Source: DASSBR01 sp035708085
GTDB taxonomy: Bacteria > Pseudomonadota > Gammaproteobacteria > Natronospirales > DASSBR01
Length of the DNA stretch: 64,000 nucleotides
Direction: 5' to 3'
NCBI GenBank assembly: GCA_035708085.1
Contig: DASSTE010000047.1
Coordinates: forward strand, 62,001 to 126,000
A model generated the notes under the pieces. It did not search any database and was not told the DNA's origin. It saw nothing but the letters and a program-made list of their open reading frames with translations. Shown piece after piece: positions 9,069 to 17,767 of this stretch. Both the position numbers and the translations under genes were made by a program. The first letter of the stretch is position 1. Each line of letters starts with the position of its first letter.

Positions 9069-10003
9069 GAGCGCCACCGGCGCGGAAGCGAAAACAGGAA
9101 CAGCGCGGCGCAGAAGAACAGGATGCCGCCGATGATGTAGTCGGCCAGCGCGGCATGGCCGGCCAGCGCCGGCGCCTGCTTGGCAAACCAGTAGTAGATC
9201 ACGACCGCGCACAGGCGCAGCAGGTTGAACAAGTAGGCCAGCGCCACCGCAGCGAGCACATAGACGGCCCAGCGCCGCCACGACAGCTCGTAGAGATAGC
9301 CAACCACCAGCGCGGTGTAACCCATCGCGACCGCTCCGCGCAGCCCGTCGCAACCGTGGGCGATGAACATGCCGAGGTCCGGCGAGAACATCATCACCAG
9401 CGTGCCCCCCGATATGGGCACGCCAATGAGCGCTGCGAAAGATCGGGCGGTGTGCGCGGCGAACTGCTGCAACGGCAGGTCGACCAACGCCTGGAAGAAG
9501 TGAGGGACCGGGTTGACGAAGATCAGCAGCAGCAACGGAAACCAGGCCTTGCGCCACGTTTGCGCGCCGCCGAACAGGAGCACGATGCCGCTGATATAGG
9601 CAGCCAGCAGCAGGCCATTCGGCACCAGGATGGCCGGCGGGGTGTCCGCTCCCAACGGGACAATGAGATGCAGCAGCCGGAAGAGCCCGACGGAAGAAGC
9701 AAGCGCAAGGATGAGCGACGGCAGCACCAGAGCGAGCCCCCACCAGGTGCCGCCGCGCGAAAAATCTTCGAGTCGCCAAACCCGCAGGCAAAGCATCAGG
9801 CACGCTGGCGGGATGGCCATCCCGATCGAGCGAAGCGGCTCATTCCACCACAGCGTCCAAAGCCCGAAAAGCTGCTGCAGGAAGCAGAAATAGAGGCCGG
9901 CAGCCGCGACCGGCACGACAATAGCGATCGCAGTGAACGCCCGCCGTTCGGAAGACAGCGACCGCCCCGTTGCGCCCTCCAGAAGGGCTTCGGGCACAGC
10001 CAT
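9044..10003 (-). CDS. xrt: Exosortase family membrane transpeptidase
   Basis: 319-residue polytopic membrane protein with about eight hydrophobic segments. It has the three exosortase active-site elements: C218 in AHGCDGLRG, R263 in NLLRLCAV, and H283 before DYIIGGILFF. Upstream is the family pattern NPVPHFFQ, then LVDLPLQQFAAHTA. Exosortases cut PEP-CTERM-type sorting signals and transfer the protein to an unknown acceptor at the cell envelope. The protein lacks a fused EpsI domain; that function is encoded separately downstream. The gene starts 3 nt after the stop of the small PEP-CTERM-like gene, pointing to a dedicated enzyme-substrate pair. It may belong to one of the shorter variant subfamilies such as XrtJ; the subtype cannot be fixed by eye. 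Confidence 0.88.
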   Translation of the reverse strand: MAVPEALLEGATGRSLSSERRAFTAIAIVVPVAAAGLYFCFLQQLFGLWTLWWNEPLRSIGMAIPPACLMLCLRVWRLEDFSRGGTWWGLALVLPSLILALASSVGLFRLLHLIVPLGADTPPAILVPNGLLLAAYISGIVLLFGGAQTWRKAWFPLLLLIFVNPVPHFFQALVDLPLQQFAAHTARSFAALIGVPISGGTLVMMFSPDLGMFIAHGCDGLRGAVAMGYTALVVGYLYELSWRRWAVYVLAAVALAYLFNLLRLCAVVIYYWFAKQAPALAGHAALADYIIGGILFFCAALFLFSLPRRWRSCTPSFSS

Positions 10004-10006
10004 TGG

Positions 10007-10228
10007 CTAGTCAGGCAAACTGTTGCGTTGGCTCGGCCGACGCTGCTTGAAGCGCGCCCGCAACCATGGCACCGAGGCGGCTCCGCCTCCGAGCAGGCCC
10101 AGCAGCAGCGTTGGGTTTTCCGGCGAATCGACGCAACCGCCCAAACTGCCGGCGAACGCTGTTGTGGTTAGTAGCATCAACGAAAGAACCGCGGCGAATG
10201 CCAGCAGCAGCTTACTGATCTCCCTCAT
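10007..10228 (-). CDS. Very small PEP-CTERM-like exosortase substrate
   Basis: 73 residues from the ATG at 10228 (preceded by GGGGGGAATGG); an in-frame ATG at 10270 lies inside the promoter region and is unlikely. Residues 1-26 are a typical signal peptide ending in AFA. They are followed almost at once by GSLGGCVD, the motif SPENP, a short hydrophobic stretch (TLLLGLLGGGAASVPWL) and a basic tail (RARFKQRR). Motif, transmembrane segment and arginine-rich end form the tripartite layout of PEP-CTERM signals, with PENP in place of the usual PEP. It is the first gene of the exosortase operon. A lipoprotein reading (LGGC as lipobox) is possible but less convincing. Confidence 0.7.
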   Translation of the reverse strand: MREISKLLLAFAAVLSLMLLTTTAFAGSLGGCVDSPENPTLLLGLLGGGAASVPWLRARFKQRRPSQRNSLPD

Positions 10229-10255
10229 CCCATTCCCCCCAATGATTGTCGCGCG

Positions 10256-10283
10256 ATTATAACCTGCCAACCTACCGGCGCAA
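10256..10283 (-). promoter_or_regulatory. Sigma70-type promoter of the exosortase operon
   Basis: On the minus strand, TTGCGC (10283-10278) and a perfect TATAAT (10261-10256) are separated by 16 nt. The predicted start of transcription near 10249 leaves a leader of about 20 nt before the ATG at 10228, with the G-rich Shine-Dalgarno inside it. Confidence 0.65.
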
Positions 10284-10362
10284 GGGTTATTACTAGGTTT
10301 GGTTCAGCCTTGCCGGCACGGGCGCGGACACCAGCAGTTGCACCTCGATCTTTAGAGCCCTT

Positions 10363-10391
10363 TTGTGTCCGGACCGCGCCCTCGCTATGAT
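10363..10391 (+). promoter_or_regulatory. Promoter of xseA with very short leader
   Basis: TTGTGT (10363-10368) and TATGAT (10386-10391) are exactly 17 nt apart. The -10 box ends 11 nt before the xseA ATG at 10403, so the transcript would have a leader of only about 5 nt. No Shine-Dalgarno is visible. Confidence 0.6.
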
Positions 10392-10402
10392 GGGCCCCGC
10401 CC

Positions 10403-11755
10403 ATGAACGACCTCTTCGAGCGCAAAATCTACTCGGTCTCCGAACTCGGCGCCGCGGCGCGGATGCTGCTCGAAGACCACTTCCCGTCGATCTGGATCCA
10501 GGGGGAAATTTCCAATCTCGCCCGTCCCAACTCCGGCCACTGGTACTTCACGCTGAAGGACGATGCCGCGCAAGTGCGCTGCGCGATGTTTCGCATGGAC
10601 AACCGGCGAGTCCGGTTCACGCCGAAGGACGGCATGCTGATCCTGCTGCGTGCGCGCGTCAGCCTGTATCCGCAGCGCGGCGATTTCCAGCTGATCTGCC
10701 AGTCGATGGAACCCGCCGGCGAAGGCGCGTTGCGCCAGGCGTTCGAGGCGCTGAAGGAGAAACTCGCGGCCGAGGGGCTGTTCGACGAGGCCATTAAGCG
10801 GCCGCTGCCGGCGCTGCCGCGCATCATCGGCGTGATCACCTCACCGACCGGCGCCGCGATCCGCGACATCCTGAGCACCCTCGCCCGGCGCTGGCCGCTG
10901 GCGCGGGTGCGCCTGTACCCGACTGCCGTACAGGGCGCCAATGCCGCGCCCGAAATCTGCACCGCCCTCGCCCGCGCGTCGGCCGATGCCATCTGCGACC
11001 TGCTGATTCTCGCCCGTGGCGGCGGCTCGCTCGAAGACCTGTGGGCGTTCAACGACGAAGCGCTCGCGCGGGCGGTTCGCGCCTCGGCGATTCCGGTGAT
11101 CTCGGGCATCGGCCACGAAATCGACTTCACGATTGCGGACTTCGCCGCCGATCTGCGTGCGCCGACACCCACCGGTGCGGCCGAGCACGCCGTGCCCGAT
11201 CAGCGTGATGTGCTGCAAGCACTGGCGGAACGCGAGGCGCGGTTGCTACGCGAATTCGATCGCCGCTTGTGCGCCTTCCGCGAACGGATCGACTGGGCGT
11301 CCCGGCGACTCGACCAGCTTCATCCGCGCATGAAGCTGCAGGAGCAGGCGCAACGGCTCGATGAGCTGACGGCGCGCCTCAGGCAATGCTCAAAAGTGAG
11401 GCTCAACGAGCACCGCCAGCACCTCGCGCGCGTCACCGCCGAGCTGCGCCAGCACACGCCGTGGCACCGGCTGCAAACGATGAACGAGCGCCTGTGCGGC
11501 TACCGCGAACGGCTGCGCTTCGCGATGCAGCACAGCGTGACCGCGTTGCGCAACCGCTACCTGCTGGCCGCGCGTGGTCTCGACACCGTCAGCCCGCTGG
11601 CGACGCTCGAACGGGGCTACGCGATCGTCAGCGACGGCGACGGCAAGGTTTTGACGGACGTCGCGGTGATCCAGCCTGGTGCAGCCATTCGCGCCCGCCT
11701 CGCGCGCGGCGAACTGACCGCCAAGGTCCAACAGATTCGAAAGGAGGCCGATTGA
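10403..11755 (+). CDS. xseA: Exodeoxyribonuclease VII large subunit
   Basis: 450 residues. It degrades single-stranded DNA to short oligonucleotides together with XseB, which is not in this window. The N-terminal OB fold contains SVSELGAAARMLLEDHFPSI and LARPNSGHWYFTLKD. The central nuclease domain contains LILARGGGSLEDLWAFND and SGIGHEIDFTIADFAAD. The C-terminal half is a long coiled coil rich in Arg/Gln, followed by the conserved PLATLERGYAIV block. Length matches the family (about 450). The stop overlaps the next start by one nucleotide (TGATG), and AAGGAGG before that start suggests translational coupling to the M23 gene. Confidence 0.97.
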   Translation: MNDLFERKIYSVSELGAAARMLLEDHFPSIWIQGEISNLARPNSGHWYFTLKDDAAQVRCAMFRMDNRRVRFTPKDGMLILLRARVSLYPQRGDFQLICQSMEPAGEGALRQAFEALKEKLAAEGLFDEAIKRPLPALPRIIGVITSPTGAAIRDILSTLARRWPLARVRLYPTAVQGANAAPEICTALARASADAICDLLILARGGGSLEDLWAFNDEALARAVRASAIPVISGIGHEIDFTIADFAADLRAPTPTGAAEHAVPDQRDVLQALAEREARLLREFDRRLCAFRERIDWASRRLDQLHPRMKLQEQAQRLDELTARLRQCSKVRLNEHRQHLARVTAELRQHTPWHRLQTMNERLCGYRERLRFAMQHSVTALRNRYLLAARGLDTVSPLATLERGYAIVSDGDGKVLTDVAVIQPGAAIRARLARGELTAKVQQIRKEAD

Positions 11756-12582
11756 TGAAACTGCTTGCGATCCTCACCGCATTGCTCTTGGGCGTGCCGG
11801 CCTGGAGCGCGACGCTGCCTCGCCAGAGTGCCGTGCCCGGCGGCATCGCCATCGTTCCATTGCCGGCGCACGCTGAACAGGCGAGCTTCGATGGTCGCCG
11901 CGTGATGGTCATGCCGCACGACGGGCAGCGCTACGCCGTCATCGGCGTGCCGCTCGACACGCAACCGGGCACACAGACGTTGACGGTGAAAACCACCAAC
12001 GGCGCGCGCCGCGTGTCGTTCCAGGTGAACCCGAAGCAATACGCAACGCAGCGCCTGACGATCAAGAACAAGAGCATGGTGACGCTGTCGAAAGCCGATC
12101 TTCAGCGCGTGCATCGCGAGCGCAAGATCATCGACGCCGTCTACGACAACTTTACCCCGTCGCTCTACGCCAAGCTGCCATTTGCGTTGCCGGTCGACGG
12201 CATCGAATCGAGCCCGTTCGGCGTCCGGCGCATTCTGAACGGCAAGCCGCGCTCGCCGCATTCAGGCATCGACATCGCGGCACCGGCCGGCACGCCGGTT
12301 CGCGCGCCGGCCGACGGCGTCGTCGCCGAGGTCGGCGATTTTTTCTTCAACGGCAACACCGTCATCATCAATCACGGCGAAGGCCTGGTCAGCGTCTACG
12401 TCCACCTGAGCAAGATCAAGGTCCAGGACGGCGAGCACGTCAAACGTGGCCAGATCATCGCGCAGGTCGGCTCGACCGGCCGCACCACCGGCGCCGATCT
12501 GCATTGGACCGTGACGCTGAACGGCACGAAGGTCAATCCCGAGTTGCTGCTGTCACAAGCGGCACTCGAGTCCTTGCGCTGA
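11755..12582 (+). CDS. Exported M23 family peptidoglycan endopeptidase
   Basis: 275 residues from the ATG at 11755 with AAGGAGG upstream. A signal peptide (MKLLAILTALLLGVPAWSA) is followed by a beta-rich region and the LytM/M23 domain (about 145-270). Its zinc and catalytic residues are intact: H169 and D173 in SPHSGIDIAAP, H217 in YVHLS and H250 in DLHW. This predicts an active zinc endopeptidase cutting peptide cross-links in the periplasm, not a degenerate EnvC/NlpD-type activator. xseA followed by an M23 gene is a recurrent gammaproteobacterial arrangement. The next gene is convergent, with 7 nt between the two stops. Confidence 0.93.
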   Translation: MKLLAILTALLLGVPAWSATLPRQSAVPGGIAIVPLPAHAEQASFDGRRVMVMPHDGQRYAVIGVPLDTQPGTQTLTVKTTNGARRVSFQVNPKQYATQRLTIKNKSMVTLSKADLQRVHRERKIIDAVYDNFTPSLYAKLPFALPVDGIESSPFGVRRILNGKPRSPHSGIDIAAPAGTPVRAPADGVVAEVGDFFFNGNTVIINHGEGLVSVYVHLSKIKVQDGEHVKRGQIIAQVGSTGRTTGADLHWTVTLNGTKVNPELLLSQAALESLR

Positions 12583-12589
12583 AACCCCG

Positions 12590-15500
12590 TTATTGATCCG
12601 CGCGGTAGTACTTGACCCACGGTTCGTCCCATCGCGCCGGTACCGGCGCACGCGCCACGATCGCCAGCGGCTTCATGTTGAGGTTCCGCAACTGTGCATT
12701 CAGCCGGGCGAGCGGCTTGCCCTTGAGCTTGTGCCAGCGGGCCAGCAGCGCTTGCATCGACCGGCTGGCCTGCCGGAATGCCGCCGCCTGCCCGTCCGTG
12801 GGCGCGCGATCGGCATTTTCCACCTGACCCATCAGGTGCCTCAGCTTGTAGGCGACCCCTGAGATGATCGGCGGGCCGTCATACGAATAGAAAAAATACG
12901 GCCCGGCGTCACGCGGCCCGGCCAGCGCCGTCAATTGCTTCTGGTAGGCCGCGATCGCCGTCGACGGGCCGGAATGCGCCTTGCGCTGATCCAGTTGTTT
13001 CTGCAGGTCGCGAATTTTCCCCAGCGCTTTCAGGCCGCTGATGGTCTCGTCGTAGGCGCGCTTGGCCAGGTCGAACTGTTGCTTGAGATCGGCCTGCGAC
13101 GCTGTCACACGCGGGTCCATGCGCACCTTCAGCGGTTGCGTATAACTGTGCCCGTTGACGGTGAGTCTCACCGTGTAGGCGCCCGGTAGCACCCATGGCG
13201 CCATCGCCACTTTCGGCGTTTCGTTGTCCCGCACCGCCTGGTCCGCATCGAGGCGCCGTGTCAGACCGGGGATCGGCGCGTAATGCATGTTCCAGATGTA
13301 ACGGTGATGGCCCGCCGTAGTCGACAAATGCTGCGGCGGGCGCGGCCACCAGGCCGGCACTCGCAGTTCATCGAGCGGAATTGGCTTCTCCGGATGGTCG
13401 CTCGAATAATGCCGGACCACATTGCCGTCGGCGTCCAGAATGTCGAGCGTGATGGGGCCTTGCACGTCTTTGCCGAGATAATAGTCGATGACGGCGCCCG
13501 GAGGCGGATTGTCCATAAACGGCATCCGCCACGGGGTCGGCGGATTCATGCCCCAGCGTACGCGGGTCGCGAGTTCGGGCTTGTAGAGGGTGACGTCGGA
13601 TTTGGCTACCCTCGCATCGATCTGGCGCAGCGGCGTGATGTCGTCGAGAATCTGGAAGCCCCGGCCATGGGTGGCGGCGATCAGATCGTTAGCCTTCACT
13701 TCAAGGTCGCGCACCGAGATCGCCGGCATGTTCAGGCGCAGCGACTGCCAGTGATCGCCGTCGTCGAACGATACATACACCTGCGTTTCCGTGCCTGCAA
13801 ACAACAAGCCCTGGCGCTTCGGATCCTCGATAATCACGTTGGTGGCGGCGCCGTCCGGGATGCCGGTGTCGATTTCGGTCCACGTCTTGCCGAAATCACG
13901 CGTCCGAAACAAATGCGGACGCTGATCGTCGAGCTGCATCGTATTAATCGCCGCATACGCGGTGCCGCGGTCGAAGTGCGAAGCCTCCATGCCGTACACG
14001 GACCACCACGGCTTCATCTTCGGCGGCGTAACGTTCTGCCAATGCTTGCCGCCGTCGGTGGTCAGCTGAATTAAGCCGTCGTCGGTGCCGGCCCAGATGA
14101 CATTGATGTCCAGCGGCGACGGCGCCAGTGCATACACCACCGCGCGATTCTTCGACTTTGCCTTGATCGTCTTCGCGTATTTGCCGACGTTTTCCGGCAC
14201 CTTCCAGTGCCCTTTGCGCGTCAGGTCGGGGCTGATTTGCGTCCAGTGATTGCCGCCGTCGCGCGTCTTCCAGACCACGTTCGACGCGAAGTACAGAATG
14301 TGCGGATCGACGGGCGAAAACAGCAGTGGCATGGTGCGCAGGATGCGGTAGTTTTTGCCCTTGGGCGGCCCGACGTACTGGATCTGGCCGGTCTTGCGGT
14401 TGTAGCGCGTGACGCGACCGCCGTAGACGATGTCCGGATTGAGGGGGTCCGGCGCCGCCCGACCGTATTCGATCACGCCCACCGGGTGCCAGTCGTGCGC
14501 CGTAATCTGGCCGTCGTTACCGCGGCTCAGTACGCAGGCGGAACCGCTGTCCTGATCGCCGCCACAGACGCGGTACGGATAATGGTTGTCGGTGGCCACG
14601 TCGTACATTGCCGCGGTCGGCTGGTTGTACCACGAACTCCACGACTTGCCGCCGTTCACGCTGATGATGGTGCCCTGGTCGACCACCGCGAACAGCAGTT
14701 TCGGGTTGTTCGGGCTGATCCACAGGCGCTGGTAATCGTCGCCGCCCGGCCCGCCGCGAAGGCCGGTCCAGGTCTTGCCGCCGTCGGCCGATTTCCACAG
14801 GACCGGTGTGCAGCTGTAGACGATATCCGGGTTCTTCGGATCCACCGTCAACGTCGGTAGATCGCCGCCGCCGACGCGGGCGGCGGGGCGCGGGTCGGTT
14901 GTGATCTTGCGCCAGTGCGCGCCGGCGTCATCGGATCGATAAATGTAAACGTCGTGGCCGGTCGCGACCGAGGCATACAGGCGCGCGGGATCGCTGGGCG
15001 CCACGACCAGTTGAACCTGGGAGACTTTTGGCGGCAGTCCGGCGGTCAGCCGATGCCAGGTATCGCCGCCGTCCGTAGACTTGAAGATGCCGCCCGACGT
15101 GCCGCCGAACGAATCGCTTTCCCACGGCGCCTGCTGCTGCTGCCACATCGTCGCGTACAGAATCTGCGGGTTGGACGGATCGAAGTCGACGTCGTCGCCG
15201 CTGGTGTACGCGTCGATGTAGAGCACTTTCTCGAACGTCTTGCCGCCGTCGGTCGAACGAAAAATGCCGCGCTGTTTATTGGGTCCGTAGGGATGCCCCA
15301 TCGCGGCGACGAACAAACGGTTCGGATTGTGCGGATCGACGATGACCCTGGCGATCTTCTGCGTGTCGCGCAGCCCCAGGTGCGTCCAGGTCTTGCCCGC
15401 ATCGGTCGACTTGTACATGCCGTTGCCGATGGCGCCGTCGGGACGGATGATCCCCTCGCCGCTGCCGACGTAAATAATATTCGGATCGGACGGCGCCACC

Positions 15501-15817
15501 GCAATGGAGCCGATCGAGCCGGTGGATTGCTTGTCGAAGATCGGCTTCCAGGTCCGCCCGTAATCGCTGGACTTCCAGATACCGCCGTTGTCGGCGCCGG
15601 CGTAAAACACGGGCGGGTTGCCCGGCACGGCATCGAGCGCATGCATGCGCCCGCCGCGCAGGGGACCGATCGCCCGCCAGTGCAACTGCGAAAAAAGCGC
15701 CTGGTCGTAAGTTCCTGAGGTATGCCGGGATTGGATCTGTGCCGCTGGACATGCCGTGCCGATCGAGAAAGCCGCCAACGCGGCTGCAATGGTCAATATG
15801 GATCGTCTCACCGGCAT
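12590..15817 (-). CDS. Large exported BNR/VPS10-type beta-propeller protein
   Basis: 1075 residues. The N-terminal signal peptide is about 25 residues (ILTIAAALAAFSIGTACPAA). There are at least ten Asp-box/BNR repeats of the form (K/R)S.D.G.(T/S)W, e.g. GIWKSSDYGRTW, GMYKSTDAGKTW, VWKTRDGGNHW and HLFRTRDFGKTW, spread over about 80-700. This is the VPS10/sortilin-like arrangement of one or two large propellers. The C-terminal ~300 residues hold a beta-sandwich segment and a helical region (TASQADLKQQFDLAKRAYDE). Proteins of this family are often labelled glycosyl hydrolases, but no catalytic residues are recognisable. The ATG at 15817 abuts GAGGAGG; a GTG two codons later has better spacing and may be the true start. 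Confidence 0.85.
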   Translation of the reverse strand: MPVRRSILTIAAALAAFSIGTACPAAQIQSRHTSGTYDQALFSQLHWRAIGPLRGGRMHALDAVPGNPPVFYAGADNGGIWKSSDYGRTWKPIFDKQSTGSIGSIAVAPSDPNIIYVGSGEGIIRPDGAIGNGMYKSTDAGKTWTHLGLRDTQKIARVIVDPHNPNRLFVAAMGHPYGPNKQRGIFRSTDGGKTFEKVLYIDAYTSGDDVDFDPSNPQILYATMWQQQQAPWESDSFGGTSGGIFKSTDGGDTWHRLTAGLPPKVSQVQLVVAPSDPARLYASVATGHDVYIYRSDDAGAHWRKITTDPRPAARVGGGDLPTLTVDPKNPDIVYSCTPVLWKSADGGKTWTGLRGGPGGDDYQRLWISPNNPKLLFAVVDQGTIISVNGGKSWSSWYNQPTAAMYDVATDNHYPYRVCGGDQDSGSACVLSRGNDGQITAHDWHPVGVIEYGRAAPDPLNPDIVYGGRVTRYNRKTGQIQYVGPPKGKNYRILRTMPLLFSPVDPHILYFASNVVWKTRDGGNHWTQISPDLTRKGHWKVPENVGKYAKTIKAKSKNRAVVYALAPSPLDINVIWAGTDDGLIQLTTDGGKHWQNVTPPKMKPWWSVYGMEASHFDRGTAYAAINTMQLDDQRPHLFRTRDFGKTWTEIDTGIPDGAATNVIIEDPKRQGLLFAGTETQVYVSFDDGDHWQSLRLNMPAISVRDLEVKANDLIAATHGRGFQILDDITPLRQIDARVAKSDVTLYKPELATRVRWGMNPPTPWRMPFMDNPPPGAVIDYYLGKDVQGPITLDILDADGNVVRHYSSDHPEKPIPLDELRVPAWWPRPPQHLSTTAGHHRYIWNMHYAPIPGLTRRLDADQAVRDNETPKVAMAPWVLPGAYTVRLTVNGHSYTQPLKVRMDPRVTASQADLKQQFDLAKRAYDETISGLKALGKIRDLQKQLDQRKAHSGPSTAIAAYQKQLTALAGPRDAGPYFFYSYDGPPIISGVAYKLRHLMGQVENADRAPTDGQAAAFRQASRSMQALLARWHKLKGKPLARLNAQLRNLNMKPLAIVARAPVPARWDEPWVKYYRADQ

Positions 15818-15980
15818 CCTCCTCTAACGACAACGTCTGCGACAGGCAGCGGCCGATAAGGGTCGGGCCCAACGGGGTGGTATGTCAAGAGGAACAACCG
15901 GCCGCGGCGCCCGCCGATGACAGTTGTCATGCCGGATTGCTGACATTTTCGACTGTTCGCCAGGCGCGGGACGCTGCATT

Positions 15981-15990
15981 GTGACGTCAC
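15981..15990. promoter_or_regulatory. Perfect 10-bp palindrome upstream of the ABC transporter
   Basis: GTGACGTCAC, a perfect inverted repeat, ends 17 nt before the ATG at 16008. It sits where an operator or the 5' leader would be. DesR/NarL-type regulators bind short inverted repeats, so the response regulator encoded at 18925 could act here; this is inference only. The rest of 15818-16007 shows no gene. Confidence 0.35.
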
Positions 15991-16007
15991 GATTCGGGAG
16001 TGATGGC

Positions 16008-16913
16008 ATGAATATACATTGCGACGTCGTAGCGGAACTGGACAACGTCACCAAGCGTTATGGCGCGGTGACGGCCGTGGATAATCTCAACCTCGAAATT
16101 CGCGCCGGCGAAATCCTGTCGCTGCTCGGGCCGAACGGTGCGGGCAAGACGACCAGTATCAATCTGCTGCTGGGTCTCGTCCAACCGAGCGCCGGCAGCG
16201 CGACGCTATTCGGCCTGCCGCCGAGCGACCTCAATGCGCGCCGGCGGATTGGCGCGATGCTGCAAAGCAGCGTGCTTGAGAGCCACGTCCGCGTCGCGGA
16301 ATGCGTCGCACAATACGCCGGCTATTACCCGCAGCCGATGAGCGTCATCACGGCCTTGCGGCACGCCGGCATCGAAGATCTGGCGAAGCGATCCGTGACG
16401 AAGTTATCGGGCGGGCAGAAACAGCGGCTGATGTTTGCGCTCGCTTTGTGCGGTAATCCGCCGCTGCTGTTTCTCGATGAGCCGACCGCCGGGCTCGATG
16501 TCGAAGCCAGGCGCGCGCTGTGGACGGCACTGCGGACGCTGGCTGCGGACGGCCGCACCATCGTCCTGACCACGCATTACCTCGAAGAAGCCGACGCGCT
16601 GGCCGATCGCATCGCCGTGATGAACCGCGGCCGTGTTGTTGCCGAAGGCACGCCGACGGAGATCAAGTCGCGGGTAGCGCTGAGACGCATCCGCTGCGTC
16701 ACGGAACTTGATGGCAACATCATCGCTGCACTGCCGGACGTGCACTCGGTGCAGGCGGACGGGTCGCGGCTGGAAATTGCGACCGCGCGTCCCGAGCAGG
16801 TACTGCGCGAACTGCTCTGGCAGGATCCGTCGCTGAGCGAACTTGAAGTCAGCGGAGCCAGACTGGAAGACGCGTTTCTCGAATTGACGCGGGAAGAGGA
16901 GAAAGCGGCATGA
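16008..16913 (+). CDS. ABC transporter ATP-binding protein (ABC-2 type export)
   Basis: 301 residues from the ATG at 16008 with GGGAG upstream; the ORF is open to 15924, but that extension is not conserved-looking. Walker A GPNGAGKTT (41-49), signature LSGGQKQR (133-140), Walker B LLFLDEP (153-159) and switch H190 are all intact. The C-terminal ~80 residues are the extension usual in NatA/DrrA-type exporters. It energises the permease encoded next, with a 4-nt ATGA overlap. With the kinase and regulator genes that follow, it forms an exporter plus two-component cassette like Bacillus YvfRSTU or DesKR-linked exporters. The substrate is unknown. Confidence 0.95.
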   Translation: MNIHCDVVAELDNVTKRYGAVTAVDNLNLEIRAGEILSLLGPNGAGKTTSINLLLGLVQPSAGSATLFGLPPSDLNARRRIGAMLQSSVLESHVRVAECVAQYAGYYPQPMSVITALRHAGIEDLAKRSVTKLSGGQKQRLMFALALCGNPPLLFLDEPTAGLDVEARRALWTALRTLAADGRTIVLTTHYLEEADALADRIAVMNRGRVVAEGTPTEIKSRVALRRIRCVTELDGNIIAALPDVHSVQADGSRLEIATARPEQVLRELLWQDPSLSELEVSGARLEDAFLELTREEEKAA

Positions 16914-17731
16914 ACAGCGACAACACAGCAACTGCCATCGCCCCCGAAGCAACGATCGCTGCAACGAATGCGGTGACGCAATGGCGCGGCCGCGACACGC
17001 TCGGCGTCTACTGGCGCGAAGTCCGTTTTCAGTTCATCGGCATGCTGCGCAGCCCCGGTTTCGCGCTGCCGACGCTGCTGTTTCCGTCGATGTTTTATCT
17101 CTTTTTCGGTGTGCTGTTCAGCCACGGCGCCCAACAAGCGACGTATAGACTCGCCACCTACAGCACCTTCGGCGTCATCGGCCCGGCGCTGTTCGGCTTC
17201 GGCGTCGGCATCGCGGTAGAACGCGAAAAAGGCATTCTCGCGCTGAAGCGCGTCTTCCCGCTGCCCGTCGGCGCGTACTTCTGTGCCCGCATCGGGATGG
17301 CGATGCTGTTCGCCCTGCTGATCGTCCTGATTCTGTCACTGCTGGGCATCACGCTCGGCGGCGTCAGCCTGGCGTTCGGCGCGTGGCTCGGCATGACGGC
17401 ACTGCTGGTCGCCGGCGCGCTGCCCTTTTGCGCGCTGGGACTGGTCATCGGCCTGTCGGTGGGCGGCCAGGCTGCGCCGGCCATTATCAACCTCGTTTAC
17501 CTGCCGATGTCGTTTTTGTCCGGCCTGTGGGTGCCGCTCCAGTACATGCCGCATTTCCTGCAGCAGTTTGCGGTCTCACTGCCGGCCTACCACTTCTGCC
17601 AGCTCGTACTCGCCGTCATCGGCCAGGGCAACGATGGCAGCAACGCCGTCCACGTGGCCTACCTGGCGGTTTTCACTGCCGTGTGCCTGCTGATCGCGGC
17701 GCGCGCCTGGCGCCGAATCCAGGATCGTTGA
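16910..17731 (+). CDS. ABC-2 type transporter permease
   Basis: 273 residues with six predicted membrane segments (about 45-65, 75-100, 120-145, 150-180, 185-205 and 240-262) and an ABC-2 core. The N-terminal ~35 residues are a polar, Ala/Thr-rich cytoplasmic extension. Its ATG overlaps the stop of the ATPase gene. It is predicted to form the membrane pore of a homodimeric exporter with the preceding ATPase. It is followed after 36 nt by the sensor kinase gene. Confidence 0.92.
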   Translation: MNSDNTATAIAPEATIAATNAVTQWRGRDTLGVYWREVRFQFIGMLRSPGFALPTLLFPSMFYLFFGVLFSHGAQQATYRLATYSTFGVIGPALFGFGVGIAVEREKGILALKRVFPLPVGAYFCARIGMAMLFALLIVLILSLLGITLGGVSLAFGAWLGMTALLVAGALPFCALGLVIGLSVGGQAAPAIINLVYLPMSFLSGLWVPLQYMPHFLQQFAVSLPAYHFCQLVLAVIGQGNDGSNAVHVAYLAVFTAVCLLIAARAWRRIQDR

Positions 17732-17767
17732 TGCCTGCGACTCGTCCAACGGCGATAGAATAGCGGC

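Noticed and set aside
8394..9803. 469-codon version of the EpsI-like gene
   Set aside because: Its first ~245 codons overlap the exosortase gene in another frame and read as Arg/Ala-rich nonsense; the natural start is the ATG at 9068.
10351..10362. TTTAGAGCCCTT also found at 55573-55584
   Set aside because: A 12-nt match between two intergenic regions is expected by chance in 64 kb and no symmetry or shared context supports a repeat.
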